Below, piece after piece: positions 16,592 through 25,264 of a DNA stretch of 40,019 bases; within the stretch, counting starts at the first letter, position 1, and each line of letters opens with the position of its first letter. The DNA comes from Ruminococcus sp. (lineage in GTDB: Bacteria; Bacillota; Clostridia; Oscillospirales; Acutalibacteraceae). The translations under genes and the position numbers were made by a program. Location: positions 1-40,019 of the forward strand of contig JAFLSM010000021.1 of NCBI GenBank assembly GCA_022510955.1. Direction: 5' to 3'. Below the pieces are notes generated by a model, which was given only the letters and a program-made list of their open reading frames with translations, was not told where the DNA came from and made no database searches.

Positions 16592-16619
16592 AAGCCCTGT
16601 GACAAAAGTCATAGGGCTT
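16592..16619. terminator. bidirectional terminator, his operon / HPr-like gene
   Basis: A 12-bp stem (AAGCCCTGTGAC / GTCATAGGGCTT, one G-U or A-C position) with an AAAA loop lies between the convergent hisE and HPr-like genes. The flanks are T-rich on the plus side and A-rich upstream, so it can act in both directions. Confidence 0.8.
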
Positions 16620-16638
16620 TAAATTAGATATTTATGTA

Positions 16639-16881
16639 TTATAAAGCGTGTTGGAGTGTAAACTCAGAAACTGCCTTTTTAAATATACTGTCGGGTTCTG
16701 TTTCAAGAATAAGTTCACAAGGTTTTGTGATATCTATAGCAAAAACTCCCATAAGTGAGTGAGCGTCTACAGTATAATCACCACTTTTAATCATCATTAT
16801 CTTATTAGGAAAATGTGAGAGCGTTTCAAAAACTTCTATCAGTTTGTTTTTGTTGTTGACAGTAATAGGCATTGAAAACAA
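16639..16881 (-). CDS. HPr-like protein lacking the active-site histidine
   Basis: A small protein with the HPr fold signature in its second half: a VDAHSLMGVFAID segment corresponds to the Ser46 region of HPr. The first half does not contain the GIHARP loop, so the phosphorylatable His15 is missing and a phosphotransfer role is unlikely. I chose the TTG at 16881 because CGGAGGTGA lies eight bases upstream. An in-frame ATG at 16944 overlaps a likely promoter and has no such site. The product is 80 residues, about HPr size. It is transcribed alone, divergent from mtaB. Its role is unknown; it could be a regulatory or Crh-like relative. Confidence 0.7.
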   Translation of the reverse strand: MFSMPITVNNKNKLIEVFETLSHFPNKIMMIKSGDYTVDAHSLMGVFAIDITKPCELILETEPDSIFKKAVSEFTLQHAL

Positions 16882-16915
16882 TGCGGTCACCTCCGACACT
16901 TGTATTTTCTTGTTT

Positions 16916-16944
16916 ATATTATCATTTATTTTTATGATAATCAA
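16916..16944 (-). promoter_or_regulatory. promoter of the HPr-like gene
   Basis: Read on the minus strand, TTGATT (16944-16939), a 17-base spacer and TAATAT (16921-16916) with a TGA extension form an extended -10 promoter. Transcription would begin about 30 bases before the chosen TTG start. This also argues against the longer reading frame starting at 16944. Confidence 0.55.
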
Positions 16945-17002
16945 TACAAAAATTACAATTTTTTAATTTTCAACTTTTTAACCAAAAAAGGATGATATAT
17001 AG

Positions 17003-18295
17003 ATGAATTTTAATATAGTTACACTTGGCTGTAAAGTTAATCAATATGAGTCACAGGCAATGCGAGAAGACTTGCTGAAAAACGGTTTTGAGCTTTCTGA
17101 AAGCAAAGACTTTGCAGATATTACAATTATTAACAGTTGCACCGTTACATCTGTAAGTGACGCAAAGAATCGAAAAATCATAAATAAGGTAAGAAGAAAT
17201 AATCCATCAGGAATTATTGTGCTGACGGGTTGTATGCCACAAGCCTTTCCGGAGAACTCTGAGAATTTTAAAAATTGTGATATCGTTCTCGGAAACGCAA
17301 AGCGAGCAGAACTTGTTCCTATGATTAATAAATATATTGCTAATTCTGTAACTAATATCTCAATTTCTGAGCATACAGGCAAAAATGAGGCATATGAAAA
17401 GCTTTCTGTGACATCACTTGGAGAACATACAAGAGCTTTTATCAAGATTGAGGACGGATGTAATCGTTTCTGCTCATACTGTATTATCCCTTACGCAAGG
17501 GGAAGAGTGCGTTCAAAGGAGCTTTCTGACCTTAAAACAGAGGTTGAGCAGGTTGCACTTAACGGATATAAGGAAATTGTACTTGTCGGTATCAATCTGT
17601 CTGCTTATGGTCTTAACAAAGACTTTAATCTTGCTGATGCTGTTGAATGTGCTTGTTCTGTTGACGGTATTGAAAGAGTACGACTTGGTTCTATTGAACC
17701 TGAACAAATGGATGAAGAATTAATTGCCCGCTTAGCTGCTCAGCCTAAGTTTTGTCCGCAGTTCCATTTGTCGCTTCAAAGCGGATGCGACAAAACGCTT
17801 CGTGATATGAATAGACATTATGATACCTTTGAATACGCAACGATTGTTGAGAATTTGCGAAATGCATTTGATAATTCATCTATGACCACCGATGTTATGG
17901 TTGGTTTTGCCGGAGAGAGCGAAGAGGATTTTAAGGCATCTATGGATTTTGTCAAGAAGATTGGCTTTGCTAAGGTACATGTTTTCCCTTATTCAAGGCG
18001 TCAGGGCACTGTTGCCGCAAGTGCTCCGAATCAGGTTGCTCCTCAGGAAAAAGAGAGAAGAGCAAAGCTTATGGGAGAACAAGTTTTACAATCACGAAAG
18101 GAATTTCTTGCTACTCAGGTTGGTTTATCTGAAACTGTGCTTGTTGAAAGATTCAGACACGGTTATCTTGAGGGATATACAAAGAATTATACTCCTGTTC
18201 ACATTATTACAAACAAAGACGATTTGTGCGGTCAGATTGTTAATGTGAGAATTGTAAAGTCATTTGATGACTACTGCGAAGGTGAGTTACTTTAA
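17003..18295 (+). CDS. mtaB: tRNA t6A37 methylthiotransferase
   Basis: A radical-SAM enzyme that converts t6A at position 37 of certain tRNAs to ms2t6A. It has 430 residues. The N-terminal MTTase domain begins with the MtaB-like VTLGCKVNQYES. Its auxiliary cluster cysteines are Cys10, Cys46 and Cys77. The radical-SAM cysteines are Cys153, Cys157 and Cys160 in GCNRFCSYCIIPYARG. The C-terminal part is a TRAM-like domain near VLVERFRHGYLEGYTKNY. AAGGATGAT precedes the ATG. The last nine bases overlap the end of the convergent hydrolase gene, so no terminator lies between them. Confidence 0.94.
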   Translation: MNFNIVTLGCKVNQYESQAMREDLLKNGFELSESKDFADITIINSCTVTSVSDAKNRKIINKVRRNNPSGIIVLTGCMPQAFPENSENFKNCDIVLGNAKRAELVPMINKYIANSVTNISISEHTGKNEAYEKLSVTSLGEHTRAFIKIEDGCNRFCSYCIIPYARGRVRSKELSDLKTEVEQVALNGYKEIVLVGINLSAYGLNKDFNLADAVECACSVDGIERVRLGSIEPEQMDEELIARLAAQPKFCPQFHLSLQSGCDKTLRDMNRHYDTFEYATIVENLRNAFDNSSMTTDVMVGFAGESEEDFKASMDFVKKIGFAKVHVFPYSRRQGTVAASAPNQVAPQEKERRAKLMGEQVLQSRKEFLATQVGLSETVLVERFRHGYLEGYTKNYTPVHIITNKDDLCGQIVNVRIVKSFDDYCEGELL

Positions 18296-19513
18296 TTCAT
18301 TGTGAAGGTTTTCCATTTCTATTTTAGCATCGCTTGAATTAAGACTTGCATAGCTGTACATCATAAATCCGCTTACTTTTTGATTGTTACAAAGTATTTT
18401 GTATTCCTTACTTAAAATGTCATTTTCTTCAAGCCAGGTACCCTCATCATTATTTTTGCCTGCTTTATAGCCTGCAAGTCCTACATATAATTCTACATTA
18501 CTTGCAAACTCAAGTTCACACCAACTTTGTAGAGAATCTTCAAAGGTAAGTGACGGATTTTCAAGACTGAAATAAATTTGCGGACAAATATAGTCAAGAT
18601 ATCCTTTTGTTGTACACCAAAGCTTCACATCAGCAAAAAGACCTTTGCTGTTGTTTATGTTGCCCTGAGGAGATATTCCGAATTCTACATCATCTTTAAT
18701 GCTGTGTATGTGTCTGTATGTCTCGCTTATAAGAAGATTTACATTTGCTTTTCTCCATTCTTCAATCGTCATACTGTCGTTTCCGCAGCCTTTTATGTAT
18801 TCTTTATACTGTTCTTCATCTTCATTACCCATATCGGAAGGATAAAAATAGTCGTCAAATTGAACTGCATCAACATCATAATTTTTGACTATCTCTTCAA
18901 TTCCTGCAACAATCAGCTCTTTTGCTTTTTTATTTGATGGGTCAAGATATGTTCCGCCTTTTGTTTCAAAGCCAATAGAATTGTCATTTACATATGGATT
19001 GTCATCACTAAGTTCTTTTGGTGTGCTTTGCGTACTGATTCTATATGGATTTACCCAGGCATGTATTTTTAGATCGTTTTTGATGCAAATTTCACACATT
19101 ATTTTTAGCGGATCATAATTGGGATTTTTGCCCTGTTCGCCTGTCAATATGTGTGACCACGGGAAGTAGTCCGATTTATACAGAGCGTCACAAAACGGTC
19201 GCACCTGAACCACAAGAGTGTTATATCCAAGAGCTTTACAGTTTTCTGCAATCTCCTCAAATTTTTCCGTAAAGTGTTTCTGACTTTTATCTTCTTCGTT
19301 TTCCATACTGAGTTCCATATATGATACCCACACACCACGCATTTCCTCATTATTTTGAGTGTTTTGCTTACCGTTGTAAGTATTTGCGGTGTCGGGGGTT
19401 GATTTGGAATTATATTTTGTGTTTAGATTTTGAACTTGTCGGCTTGCAACGGCAACTACACTAATTAAAATTGCTAACACAAGAAGAATCGGAGTAATTT
19501 GTTTGTATTTCAA
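18287..19513 (-). CDS. GHL10 (YngK-like) glycoside-hydrolase-family membrane-anchored protein
   Basis: Probably a cell-surface carbohydrate-active enzyme of the GHL10/DUF187 family, whose members are predicted glycosidases; the substrate is unknown. It has 408 residues. Residues 1-25 are a basic start plus a hydrophobic signal or anchor segment without a lipobox cysteine. A Ser/Thr/Asn-rich linker of about 30 residues follows, then the domain start GVWVSYMELS. Typical blocks are LVVQVRPFCDALYKSDYFPW, IHAWVNPYRIS, VDAVQFDDYFYP with candidate catalytic acids, and ICPQIYFSLE. The start is TTG at 19513, seven bases after AAAGGA. It diverges from the DUF1294 gene with only 23 bases between. Confidence 0.85.
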   Translation of the reverse strand: MKYKQITPILLVLAILISVVAVASRQVQNLNTKYNSKSTPDTANTYNGKQNTQNNEEMRGVWVSYMELSMENEEDKSQKHFTEKFEEIAENCKALGYNTLVVQVRPFCDALYKSDYFPWSHILTGEQGKNPNYDPLKIMCEICIKNDLKIHAWVNPYRISTQSTPKELSDDNPYVNDNSIGFETKGGTYLDPSNKKAKELIVAGIEEIVKNYDVDAVQFDDYFYPSDMGNEDEEQYKEYIKGCGNDSMTIEEWRKANVNLLISETYRHIHSIKDDVEFGISPQGNINNSKGLFADVKLWCTTKGYLDYICPQIYFSLENPSLTFEDSLQSWCELEFASNVELYVGLAGYKAGKNNDEGTWLEENDILSKEYKILCNNQKVSGFMMYSYASLNSSDAKIEMENLHNELK

Positions 19514-19536
19514 AATATCATCCTTTGGAGTTTTTT

Positions 19537-19821
19537 ATGGACTTTGTTTTTTATATTCTTAATATATATTTAGTCGTTATCAATTTGATTGCAATAATTA
19601 TTACAATTCACGATAAACGAACAGCAATTAAGCATAAATGGAGAGTGCGTGAGAGTACCTTGCTTGTTGTGTCTGCCTTTGGTGGCAGCGTTGCCATGTA
19701 TATCACAATGCACCTTATCAGACACAAGACTAAACATCTAAAATTTATGTTGGGTATTCCATTAATATTTATTTTACAATGTGTATTTGTATTTGTTATT
19801 TGGAGATTAGTCAATGGATAA
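19537..19821 (+). CDS. DUF1294 family membrane protein
   Basis: A 94-residue protein of unknown function with three hydrophobic segments. The DUF1294 pattern is clear: a DKRTAIKHKWRVRES segment between the first two helices, an FGGSVAMY turn, and an RHKTKHLKF loop before the last helix. The ATG at 19537 follows TTTGGAG (19524-19530) by six bases; an in-frame TTG at 19525 lies inside that site and was rejected. The end overlaps the pseudouridine synthase start by eight bases, so the two are co-translated. The function cannot be read from sequence. Confidence 0.85.
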   Translation: MDFVFYILNIYLVVINLIAIIITIHDKRTAIKHKWRVRESTLLVVSAFGGSVAMYITMHLIRHKTKHLKFMLGIPLIFILQCVFVFVIWRLVNG

Positions 19822-20692
19822 TAAACTGATATTCACAGTTCCTGAGGAGTATGACAATAAAAAAGCAATTATTTTTCTTAAGGAAAAATGTGGTCTTTCT
19901 GCCAGAATGATTACAAGGCTAAAGCGAATTTCTAACGGAATTACTATGGATGGCAAGTTACTTAGAACAGTTGATTATGTAAAAAGCGGAATGACTGTTG
20001 AAATATTATTGCCAAATGAGGAAATGCAGATTGAGCCGATAGAAGGAAAGCTTGATATTGTTTATGAGGACAAATATTTTTTAATCGTGAACAAACCTCC
20101 GTTTATGCCTGTTCACCCGGTAAAACAACATCAAAGTGATACACTTGCGAACATTGTTTCTTTTTATTGCAACAATAGGAGAGAGAGCTATACTTTCAGA
20201 GCAATTAACAGACTCGACAAAGATACCTCAGGTCTTGTAATTATTGCAAAAGATAGGTTTTGTGCCAATGCAATGAAGGGAATAACACAAAAAACATATT
20301 ATGCATTGTGTCATGGTCGTCTTGAGGGTAGTGGCACTGTTTCTGCTCCAATCGGACTTCTTGAAGATTCAAAAATGGTACGCCATATTCTAAAAGACGG
20401 ACCGAAAGCTGTGACTCATTATAAATCTGTTTATGCGGATAATGATTATTCTTTATTAGAATTACAACTTGAAACAGGAAGAACTCATCAAATAAGATGT
20501 CATATGGCGTCCCTTGGTCATCCTTTACTTGGCGATGACTTGTATGGTGGTACTTTAGAGTATATAATGAGACAAGCACTGCATTGCGGAACGGTTGAGT
20601 TTGTTCATCCCGTTACTAATAATATGATTACAGTATCAGCTGATATTCCGAATGATATGAAAAGATTAATAAAAACAGGACTTACTATATAA
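19814..20692 (+). CDS. RluA-family pseudouridine synthase
   Basis: Isomerises specific uridines in rRNA or tRNA to pseudouridine; the target site cannot be told from sequence. It has 292 residues. An N-terminal S4-like RNA-binding region covers about residues 10-65. The catalytic motif is INRLDKDTSGL with Asp135; the usual first residue of this motif, His, is Asn here. The C-terminal ETGRTHQIRCHMASLGHPLLGD block is diagnostic of the RluA/C/D group. Its stop codon lies within the loop of a strong bidirectional terminator. It overlaps the DUF1294 gene by eight bases. Confidence 0.93.
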   Translation: MDNKLIFTVPEEYDNKKAIIFLKEKCGLSARMITRLKRISNGITMDGKLLRTVDYVKSGMTVEILLPNEEMQIEPIEGKLDIVYEDKYFLIVNKPPFMPVHPVKQHQSDTLANIVSFYCNNRRESYTFRAINRLDKDTSGLVIIAKDRFCANAMKGITQKTYYALCHGRLEGSGTVSAPIGLLEDSKMVRHILKDGPKAVTHYKSVYADNDYSLLELQLETGRTHQIRCHMASLGHPLLGDDLYGGTLEYIMRQALHCGTVEFVHPVTNNMITVSADIPNDMKRLIKTGLTI

Positions 20693-20708
20693 AAGTAAGT
20701 CCTGTTTT
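20672..20708. terminator. bidirectional terminator overlapping the end of the rluA-type gene
   Basis: A perfect 15-bp inverted repeat (AAAACAGGACTTACT and its complement) with a seven-base loop. The A and T runs at its base supply U-runs in both directions. The left arm is inside the pseudouridine synthase reading frame. It serves that gene and the convergent membrane protein gene. Confidence 0.88.
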
Positions 20709-20711
20709 GCG

Positions 20712-22430
20712 TTAATTAGATGAAATTTTGTAAATCTTATAACCGTTGATTTCTTCAGATTGATTGTATACTATTGGCTCATCGTCCGTTGAATAATGTT
20801 CCGTAAAGTAATTCTCTTTTCGGAATGTAATTGAATTATCAATAATAAACACATATTTACTTTCAACAGCAGCTTCATATATGTTGTCTTTTAGGTTGTG
20901 CTTGCGTCTGTTATCAATCTTTTGGAAAACACCAAAGGTGTCAACGTTTTCCATAAATGAATGGCTAAAACCCCACATCGGATGGACATAGTTATCAGTA
21001 TATGTCAAATATTGAGTAGCAGTGCTTGGATCAAGCACAAAGTACCTTTCCGGATGTTTTGTGATTGCGAGATAAAGGCTGACAGGTTTGTTAGCCGTAT
21101 CAATCACTGACAGATGTGTTTGATAAACAAGTCCGCTTCCAACACCAAGTATTAGAAGAGTTATTCCAATACCAATACCTTTTGAGAAACTAAATTCAAA
21201 AAATTTTTTATGTTTTATTGGACGCTGTTGCTCAAAATCAAATGAATTTAATATCATAACAAACATCAAAAGCCAAATTCCATAAGTAAGATAACTCTGA
21301 GTAACAAAGAAGTATCTTAATGCAGTGCTTGCGGCTATTGCGATAACAACAATGAAAATAGGAAAAAAACAGAATCTTCGCTTTTGATATATAATATATC
21401 CAATCGCCAATATAATAAGACATATCATAACAAGAGCCGTTGAATCAAATATTGTTATATGTCGCCATAAGTCAACAAAAACATTGCCAAATTCAGAAAA
21501 AACACTTTTACTGTTTGTCCTTTGTTGAATATTACTTACAACCTGTAAAGCACTATTGTTTAGTGAAGTGTTTGCATCATAATATCCGTTTTTCAGAAGT
21601 TCGTACTCGTTCTCAGAGTTTAGACCGACTTTTGAGAATTCTTCAGAATATTCCTTATAGTCAGGATAAGGATAATTGGCGATAGAGTCAGTCAGGTTGC
21701 AATATTCATAATAATTTTTACTTTCTTCATCTGCGGTATTTACAGATATAGAATACTGATTAAGTCCCATTGTGAGTAAAAATACAAATGCAAACATCAG
21801 CAAAAACGGTCTGAAATACCAAAAGAATTTTCTGAAAGCAATCTTATACTTTCTTTTTGCAATCATATCAGCAAGAAAATATGCAAAGGCAAATGCGAAT
21901 GCAACAAAGAAGTAGTAGTAATTAAAGAAGGAACCAAGAAGAATTTCGCAAACGCCTATCCAGCACGGCAGGTTGTATCGCTTATTTCTGATTGCATTTA
22001 ATATAAGCAAAAAACCTGCTGCAAGCAATATTGCTGATGTTTTACTGCTGTTTACTCTGGAATAATGATTAAGCGCAAACAGAATACATAAAACTAATGA
22101 GAAAACAGCTGCCTTTGGCTTTCCGTATTTATCCGAAAAAACATATGTTATTGATACAAAAGATACATATGAAAATCCGACAAGTGCTAAGACATAGCAA
22201 TTAAATCTGCCGAGTATAAACTGTAATGATCCGATTAAAATGCAGAGTATATAGTTTATATCATTATTATAGTAATAGTGATAATGTGAAATACAAACTG
22301 AATTGTAAAAGTCGTCCATTGTATCATAGTGAAATGAGGTTACTAATACACAAAAGACAGCAAATATAAGATTAAGAATAATTGAAAAAAATATCTTGCT
22401 CTTTAAAATTCCTATTATTTTATCTTTCAT
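20712..22430 (-). CDS. polytopic membrane protein of unknown function, GT-C-like
   Basis: A 572-residue protein with about ten or more hydrophobic helices. I do not recognise the family with certainty. The first helix is followed by an outside loop with an acidic pair (YDTMDDFYNS, about residues 35-44). This resembles GT-C glycosyltransferases and related lipid-linked sugar transferases, where such acids are catalytic. A soluble, Tyr- and Asn-rich loop separates two helix groups (about residues 225-320). The C-terminus is a soluble domain of about 140 residues. AAAGGAAA precedes the ATG. It lies 64 bases after the pseudokinase gene on the same strand, so they may be co-transcribed. Function is not assigned; the GT-C idea is inference. 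Confidence 0.75.
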   Translation of the reverse strand: MKDKIIGILKSKIFFSIILNLIFAVFCVLVTSFHYDTMDDFYNSVCISHYHYYYNNDINYILCILIGSLQFILGRFNCYVLALVGFSYVSFVSITYVFSDKYGKPKAAVFSLVLCILFALNHYSRVNSSKTSAILLAAGFLLILNAIRNKRYNLPCWIGVCEILLGSFFNYYYFFVAFAFAFAYFLADMIAKRKYKIAFRKFFWYFRPFLLMFAFVFLLTMGLNQYSISVNTADEESKNYYEYCNLTDSIANYPYPDYKEYSEEFSKVGLNSENEYELLKNGYYDANTSLNNSALQVVSNIQQRTNSKSVFSEFGNVFVDLWRHITIFDSTALVMICLIILAIGYIIYQKRRFCFFPIFIVVIAIAASTALRYFFVTQSYLTYGIWLLMFVMILNSFDFEQQRPIKHKKFFEFSFSKGIGIGITLLILGVGSGLVYQTHLSVIDTANKPVSLYLAITKHPERYFVLDPSTATQYLTYTDNYVHPMWGFSHSFMENVDTFGVFQKIDNRRKHNLKDNIYEAAVESKYVFIIDNSITFRKENYFTEHYSTDDEPIVYNQSEEINGYKIYKISSN

Positions 22431-22494
22431 AACATTTTCCTTTAACCGAGCGTGTTGGTTTTATGTACGCCCCGTTTGATGTGGGTCACAAATA

Positions 22495-24723
22495 TTATCT
22501 GTAACTAATCAAAAGCTGGAGATTTGCTTGCTCATACTGATTGAATTTAACATTTTTATCAAATTCCTCAGGTGAGTATTTTGGTGTATACCAAGACTGT
22601 GAATTAAAGTATTCTGCAAGATAGGCGTCGTTAAATATTCTGCCATTTCTTGCATAGATTTCATTGATAGCGATAGTCAACTCATTCGAGTCAAGCTTTT
22701 CAACATCTGCCTTGCTGATATAAGCTGTTGAGCTTGATGGGAAAATAAAGGAATTATTTGTTTTAGCAACAGGAGCTTGAGTTGGTGCCTCAGTAGGTTC
22801 TTCTGTTGGCGGCTCAGTTTCTATTACTTCAGTTTCAGGCTCAATAAGACCAAGAGAAAGGTCAAGTGTTACAACAGTGCCTACTTTTGCCGTAACTTCA
22901 CCGTCAGGTGATTGAGCAATTACATAACCCTCAGGGTATTCTTCGCTATATCTTTCTTCACCGATTTCAACTGTAAAACCTGCCTCTTCAAGCAGTTTTT
23001 TAGCATAGCTGTAACCATATCCGACAACAGGCACAACTTCGGCGTCAGGAAGAACTGTTGTTGGTGCAACAGTAGTCGGCTGTGTGGTAGGAACGGCCGT
23101 TGTGACAGCGTTTGTTGTTTCAACTGTATTTTGTGTTGAGGACTGTGTATTTCCTCTGTTATTGCCGCCGAATGAACCCGAAAATGCAAAGAAGCCTACT
23201 CCGCCAAGTATAGCAAGAATAACAATAATACTTACAACAATGATAATAACATTTTTATTATTTTTATTTTTGCCTTTGTCAGCGTCGTCGTGTTCACTGT
23301 CAAAGTCATTATAATAATCTTCAAAATCTTTGTTGTTATTTACATCTTCTTCAAATTCTGTGGTATTCTTTTCGGATTTTTTTGTAATAGGCTTAATATC
23401 ATCGTCCTCATCATCAAAGTAGCTACCGTAATCTTTATTTTCAAAGCCTGACTCAAGTTTGGTTTTACCTTTTGATTCAAAATTATCAAAGATGTTTTCA
23501 TCATCTATTGCATCAACAGTTGCAACAGCAGGTACAACTGTATTTTCAACGCTTTCATTTGTGCTTGCTGTATCTTTGACAACTTCCTCTGATTTAGTTT
23601 TATCTTCTGCAATATTATTTGATGCTGTAATATCTTCGTCTGCTTCTATGACATCAAAATTATCATCATTTGTTGAATTAGTTTCATTTAATTCACTTGG
23701 TAATTCGTCAGCATTTTCCTGAATTGACTGTTCAGTATCAACACTTTCAACTGTTTCGTCAGCAGGGGAGACTTCAGGTTGTTCTTCTGACAATTCTTCT
23801 TGCTTTGGCTCTTCAAACTCATCATACTCGTATTCATCAAAAACATTTCCGTCAAACTCAGTGTTTTCGGGAATTGCACTTACAGCAGTCCGGACAGGAA
23901 CTGTACCGTCTTTCATAGAAAGCAAGGCGTTTTTGATATTTCCTGCATTTTTCCACCTGTACTTATTATCAGCCTTGCATGCAATCAAAATTACACTCTT
24001 TAGCTTGTCGCTGCCGTTTGTCGGTGTAGAAACATCATCGCCTGACATTCTTCTTTCAATAGCGGCTTTTTTGTCATTGCTTTCATTTTCAAAAGGAAGT
24101 TTATTCCCATTGCTCATATAATACATAATAAGACCAAGGGAATATATATCTGTTGTAAAGTCAGCTTCTTCCTTTTTATAAATTTCAGGAGCTACAAAAG
24201 AGAAATCGCTGATTTTGCTTTCAAAATCTGAAAAACCGCCAACTTTGTATGTTCCGTCAGCAGTAACATAAATATTATCAGGGGTAAGATTACCATGGAA
24301 TATGTTTTTTGCTTCAAGTGTTTCCAAAGCAGAGCTCATTTGAATTCCAAAGTCAACAATCTCTTCTTCTGAAAATTGCTTTGTTTCAAGAATTTGAGCA
24401 AGAGTAGGAAGCTCCTCAGTGATAATATATAAGTCTATTTTCTCTTTAGTTGGTTTGTTGATTACCACAATATCAATATAATTAAAACTATTGCCACTGC
24501 GTGAAACCGTCTGTAAAAAAGCAGCTTCATCTTCGATGAAGTCAATATGTTCGCTGTCATAATCATCATCTTTAACAGAGATGTTCAGCAGAATTGCATT
24601 AATTGTTGAGCCGTCATAATCTTTTTTACTTACTTTATAAATTCCGCCGCCGTTACCTTCGCTTAGAGCAGAATTGATTTTCCATGATTTGAGTTCGTCG
24701 GGTAGTTTTATAAACTTAGCCAT
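22495..24723 (-). CDS. membrane-anchored pseudokinase with PASTA and YARHG domains
   Basis: Laid out like a PASTA Ser/Thr kinase of the PrkC/PknB type. The start is the ATG at 24723 behind AAGGAGTG, giving 742 residues. The kinase-like domain spans about residues 15-280 and keeps a Gly-rich loop (GNGGG) and an APE motif (178-180). The HRD motif reads HGN (143-145), the DFG position reads GFS (163-165), and the VAIK lysine is replaced by Leu. Catalysis is therefore unlikely. An acidic linker (about 285-485), one membrane helix (about 491-513), a Thr-rich stretch, one PASTA domain (about 561-625), a Pro/Glu/Thr linker and a YARHG domain (about 668-742, YARNG at 690) follow. It probably senses cell-wall material and signals without phosphorylating; this is inference. 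Confidence 0.85.
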   Translation of the reverse strand: MAKFIKLPDELKSWKINSALSEGNGGGIYKVSKKDYDGSTINAILLNISVKDDDYDSEHIDFIEDEAAFLQTVSRSGNSFNYIDIVVINKPTKEKIDLYIITEELPTLAQILETKQFSEEEIVDFGIQMSSALETLEAKNIFHGNLTPDNIYVTADGTYKVGGFSDFESKISDFSFVAPEIYKKEEADFTTDIYSLGLIMYYMSNGNKLPFENESNDKKAAIERRMSGDDVSTPTNGSDKLKSVILIACKADNKYRWKNAGNIKNALLSMKDGTVPVRTAVSAIPENTEFDGNVFDEYEYDEFEEPKQEELSEEQPEVSPADETVESVDTEQSIQENADELPSELNETNSTNDDNFDVIEADEDITASNNIAEDKTKSEEVVKDTASTNESVENTVVPAVATVDAIDDENIFDNFESKGKTKLESGFENKDYGSYFDDEDDDIKPITKKSEKNTTEFEEDVNNNKDFEDYYNDFDSEHDDADKGKNKNNKNVIIIVVSIIVILAILGGVGFFAFSGSFGGNNRGNTQSSTQNTVETTNAVTTAVPTTQPTTVAPTTVLPDAEVVPVVGYGYSYAKKLLEEAGFTVEIGEERYSEEYPEGYVIAQSPDGEVTAKVGTVVTLDLSLGLIEPETEVIETEPPTEEPTEAPTQAPVAKTNNSFIFPSSSTAYISKADVEKLDSNELTIAINEIYARNGRIFNDAYLAEYFNSQSWYTPKYSPEEFDKNVKFNQYEQANLQLLISYR

Positions 24724-24784
24724 TTTTACACTCCTTAATTCTGTATATATCATAAGTTATTGTTTTCTAAATATAACTAAGTTT

Positions 24785-24813
24785 ATTTTACCATATTTTT
24801 TTATGTATTTCCA
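24785..24813 (-). promoter_or_regulatory. probable promoter of the pseudokinase gene
   Basis: On the minus strand, TGGAAA (24813-24808), a 17-base spacer and TAAAAT (24790-24785) with an upstream TGG give an extended -10 promoter. It lies in the 148-base gap before the gene, about 60 bases from the start codon. The rest of that gap is AT-rich and shows nothing else. Confidence 0.45.
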
Positions 24814-24871
24814 TAGATTTTCTTAATTTTCTAAAAAATAATTCTGTATCAGCAAAATAATCCAAAGATAA

Positions 24872-25264
24872 TCATTTAATGTGTATTTTTTCTTTTTTAT
24901 TTACACCTATTATTCCTCCGATTCCGCCTAAAACTACAGTTACTGCAAGTCTTATAAAGGTTAAATATGTTATTGTATCACTGCTTTTGCACAGACCGAT
25001 TATTGTTATAAGCAAAAATACCGCAAATCCTGTAATTACTCCTGTTATAAGTCCGGCTGATTTTGTAATTCTGGAGGACACAATTCCTCCTAAAAGTGTG
25101 CCTGCACCAAGAGTTGAAACCGTGATTATGTTCGTCAATTCACTTGGCAGTAATCCGTTTGTCAAAATAAACATTGATACGCCGCACATAAGTATTATTG
25201 AAATAAGCAGAGAAGTGAGTACTCCAAACAGAACAGCTTTAGCTGTCAATTTTTTATTAAGCAT
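24872..25264 (-). CDS. TIGR04086-like small membrane protein
   Basis: A 130-residue protein with four hydrophobic helices separated by short Gly-rich turns (GAGTLLGGIVSSR, GGIGGIIGVNKKE) and a basic C-terminus. Its size, helix pattern and position directly downstream of yajC match the TIGR04086 family of Clostridia. That family has no known function. The start ATG at 25264 follows TCGGAGG. That site forms the 3' arm of a terminator-like hairpin, so expression may depend on read-through and unfolding. The family assignment relies on context as much as on sequence. Confidence 0.7.
   Translation of the reverse strand: MLNKKLTAKAVLFGVLTSLLISIILMCGVSMFILTNGLLPSELTNIITVSTLGAGTLLGGIVSSRITKSAGLITGVITGFAVFLLITIIGLCKSSDTITYLTFIRLAVTVVLGGIGGIIGVNKKEKIHIK

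Noticed and set aside
24225..24245. A shifted DFG motif (D166-F167) rescuing the kinase
   Set aside because: Counting from the HRD-equivalent and the Asn of the catalytic loop places GFS, not DF, at the metal-binding position. The HRD aspartate and the VAIK lysine are missing in any case.
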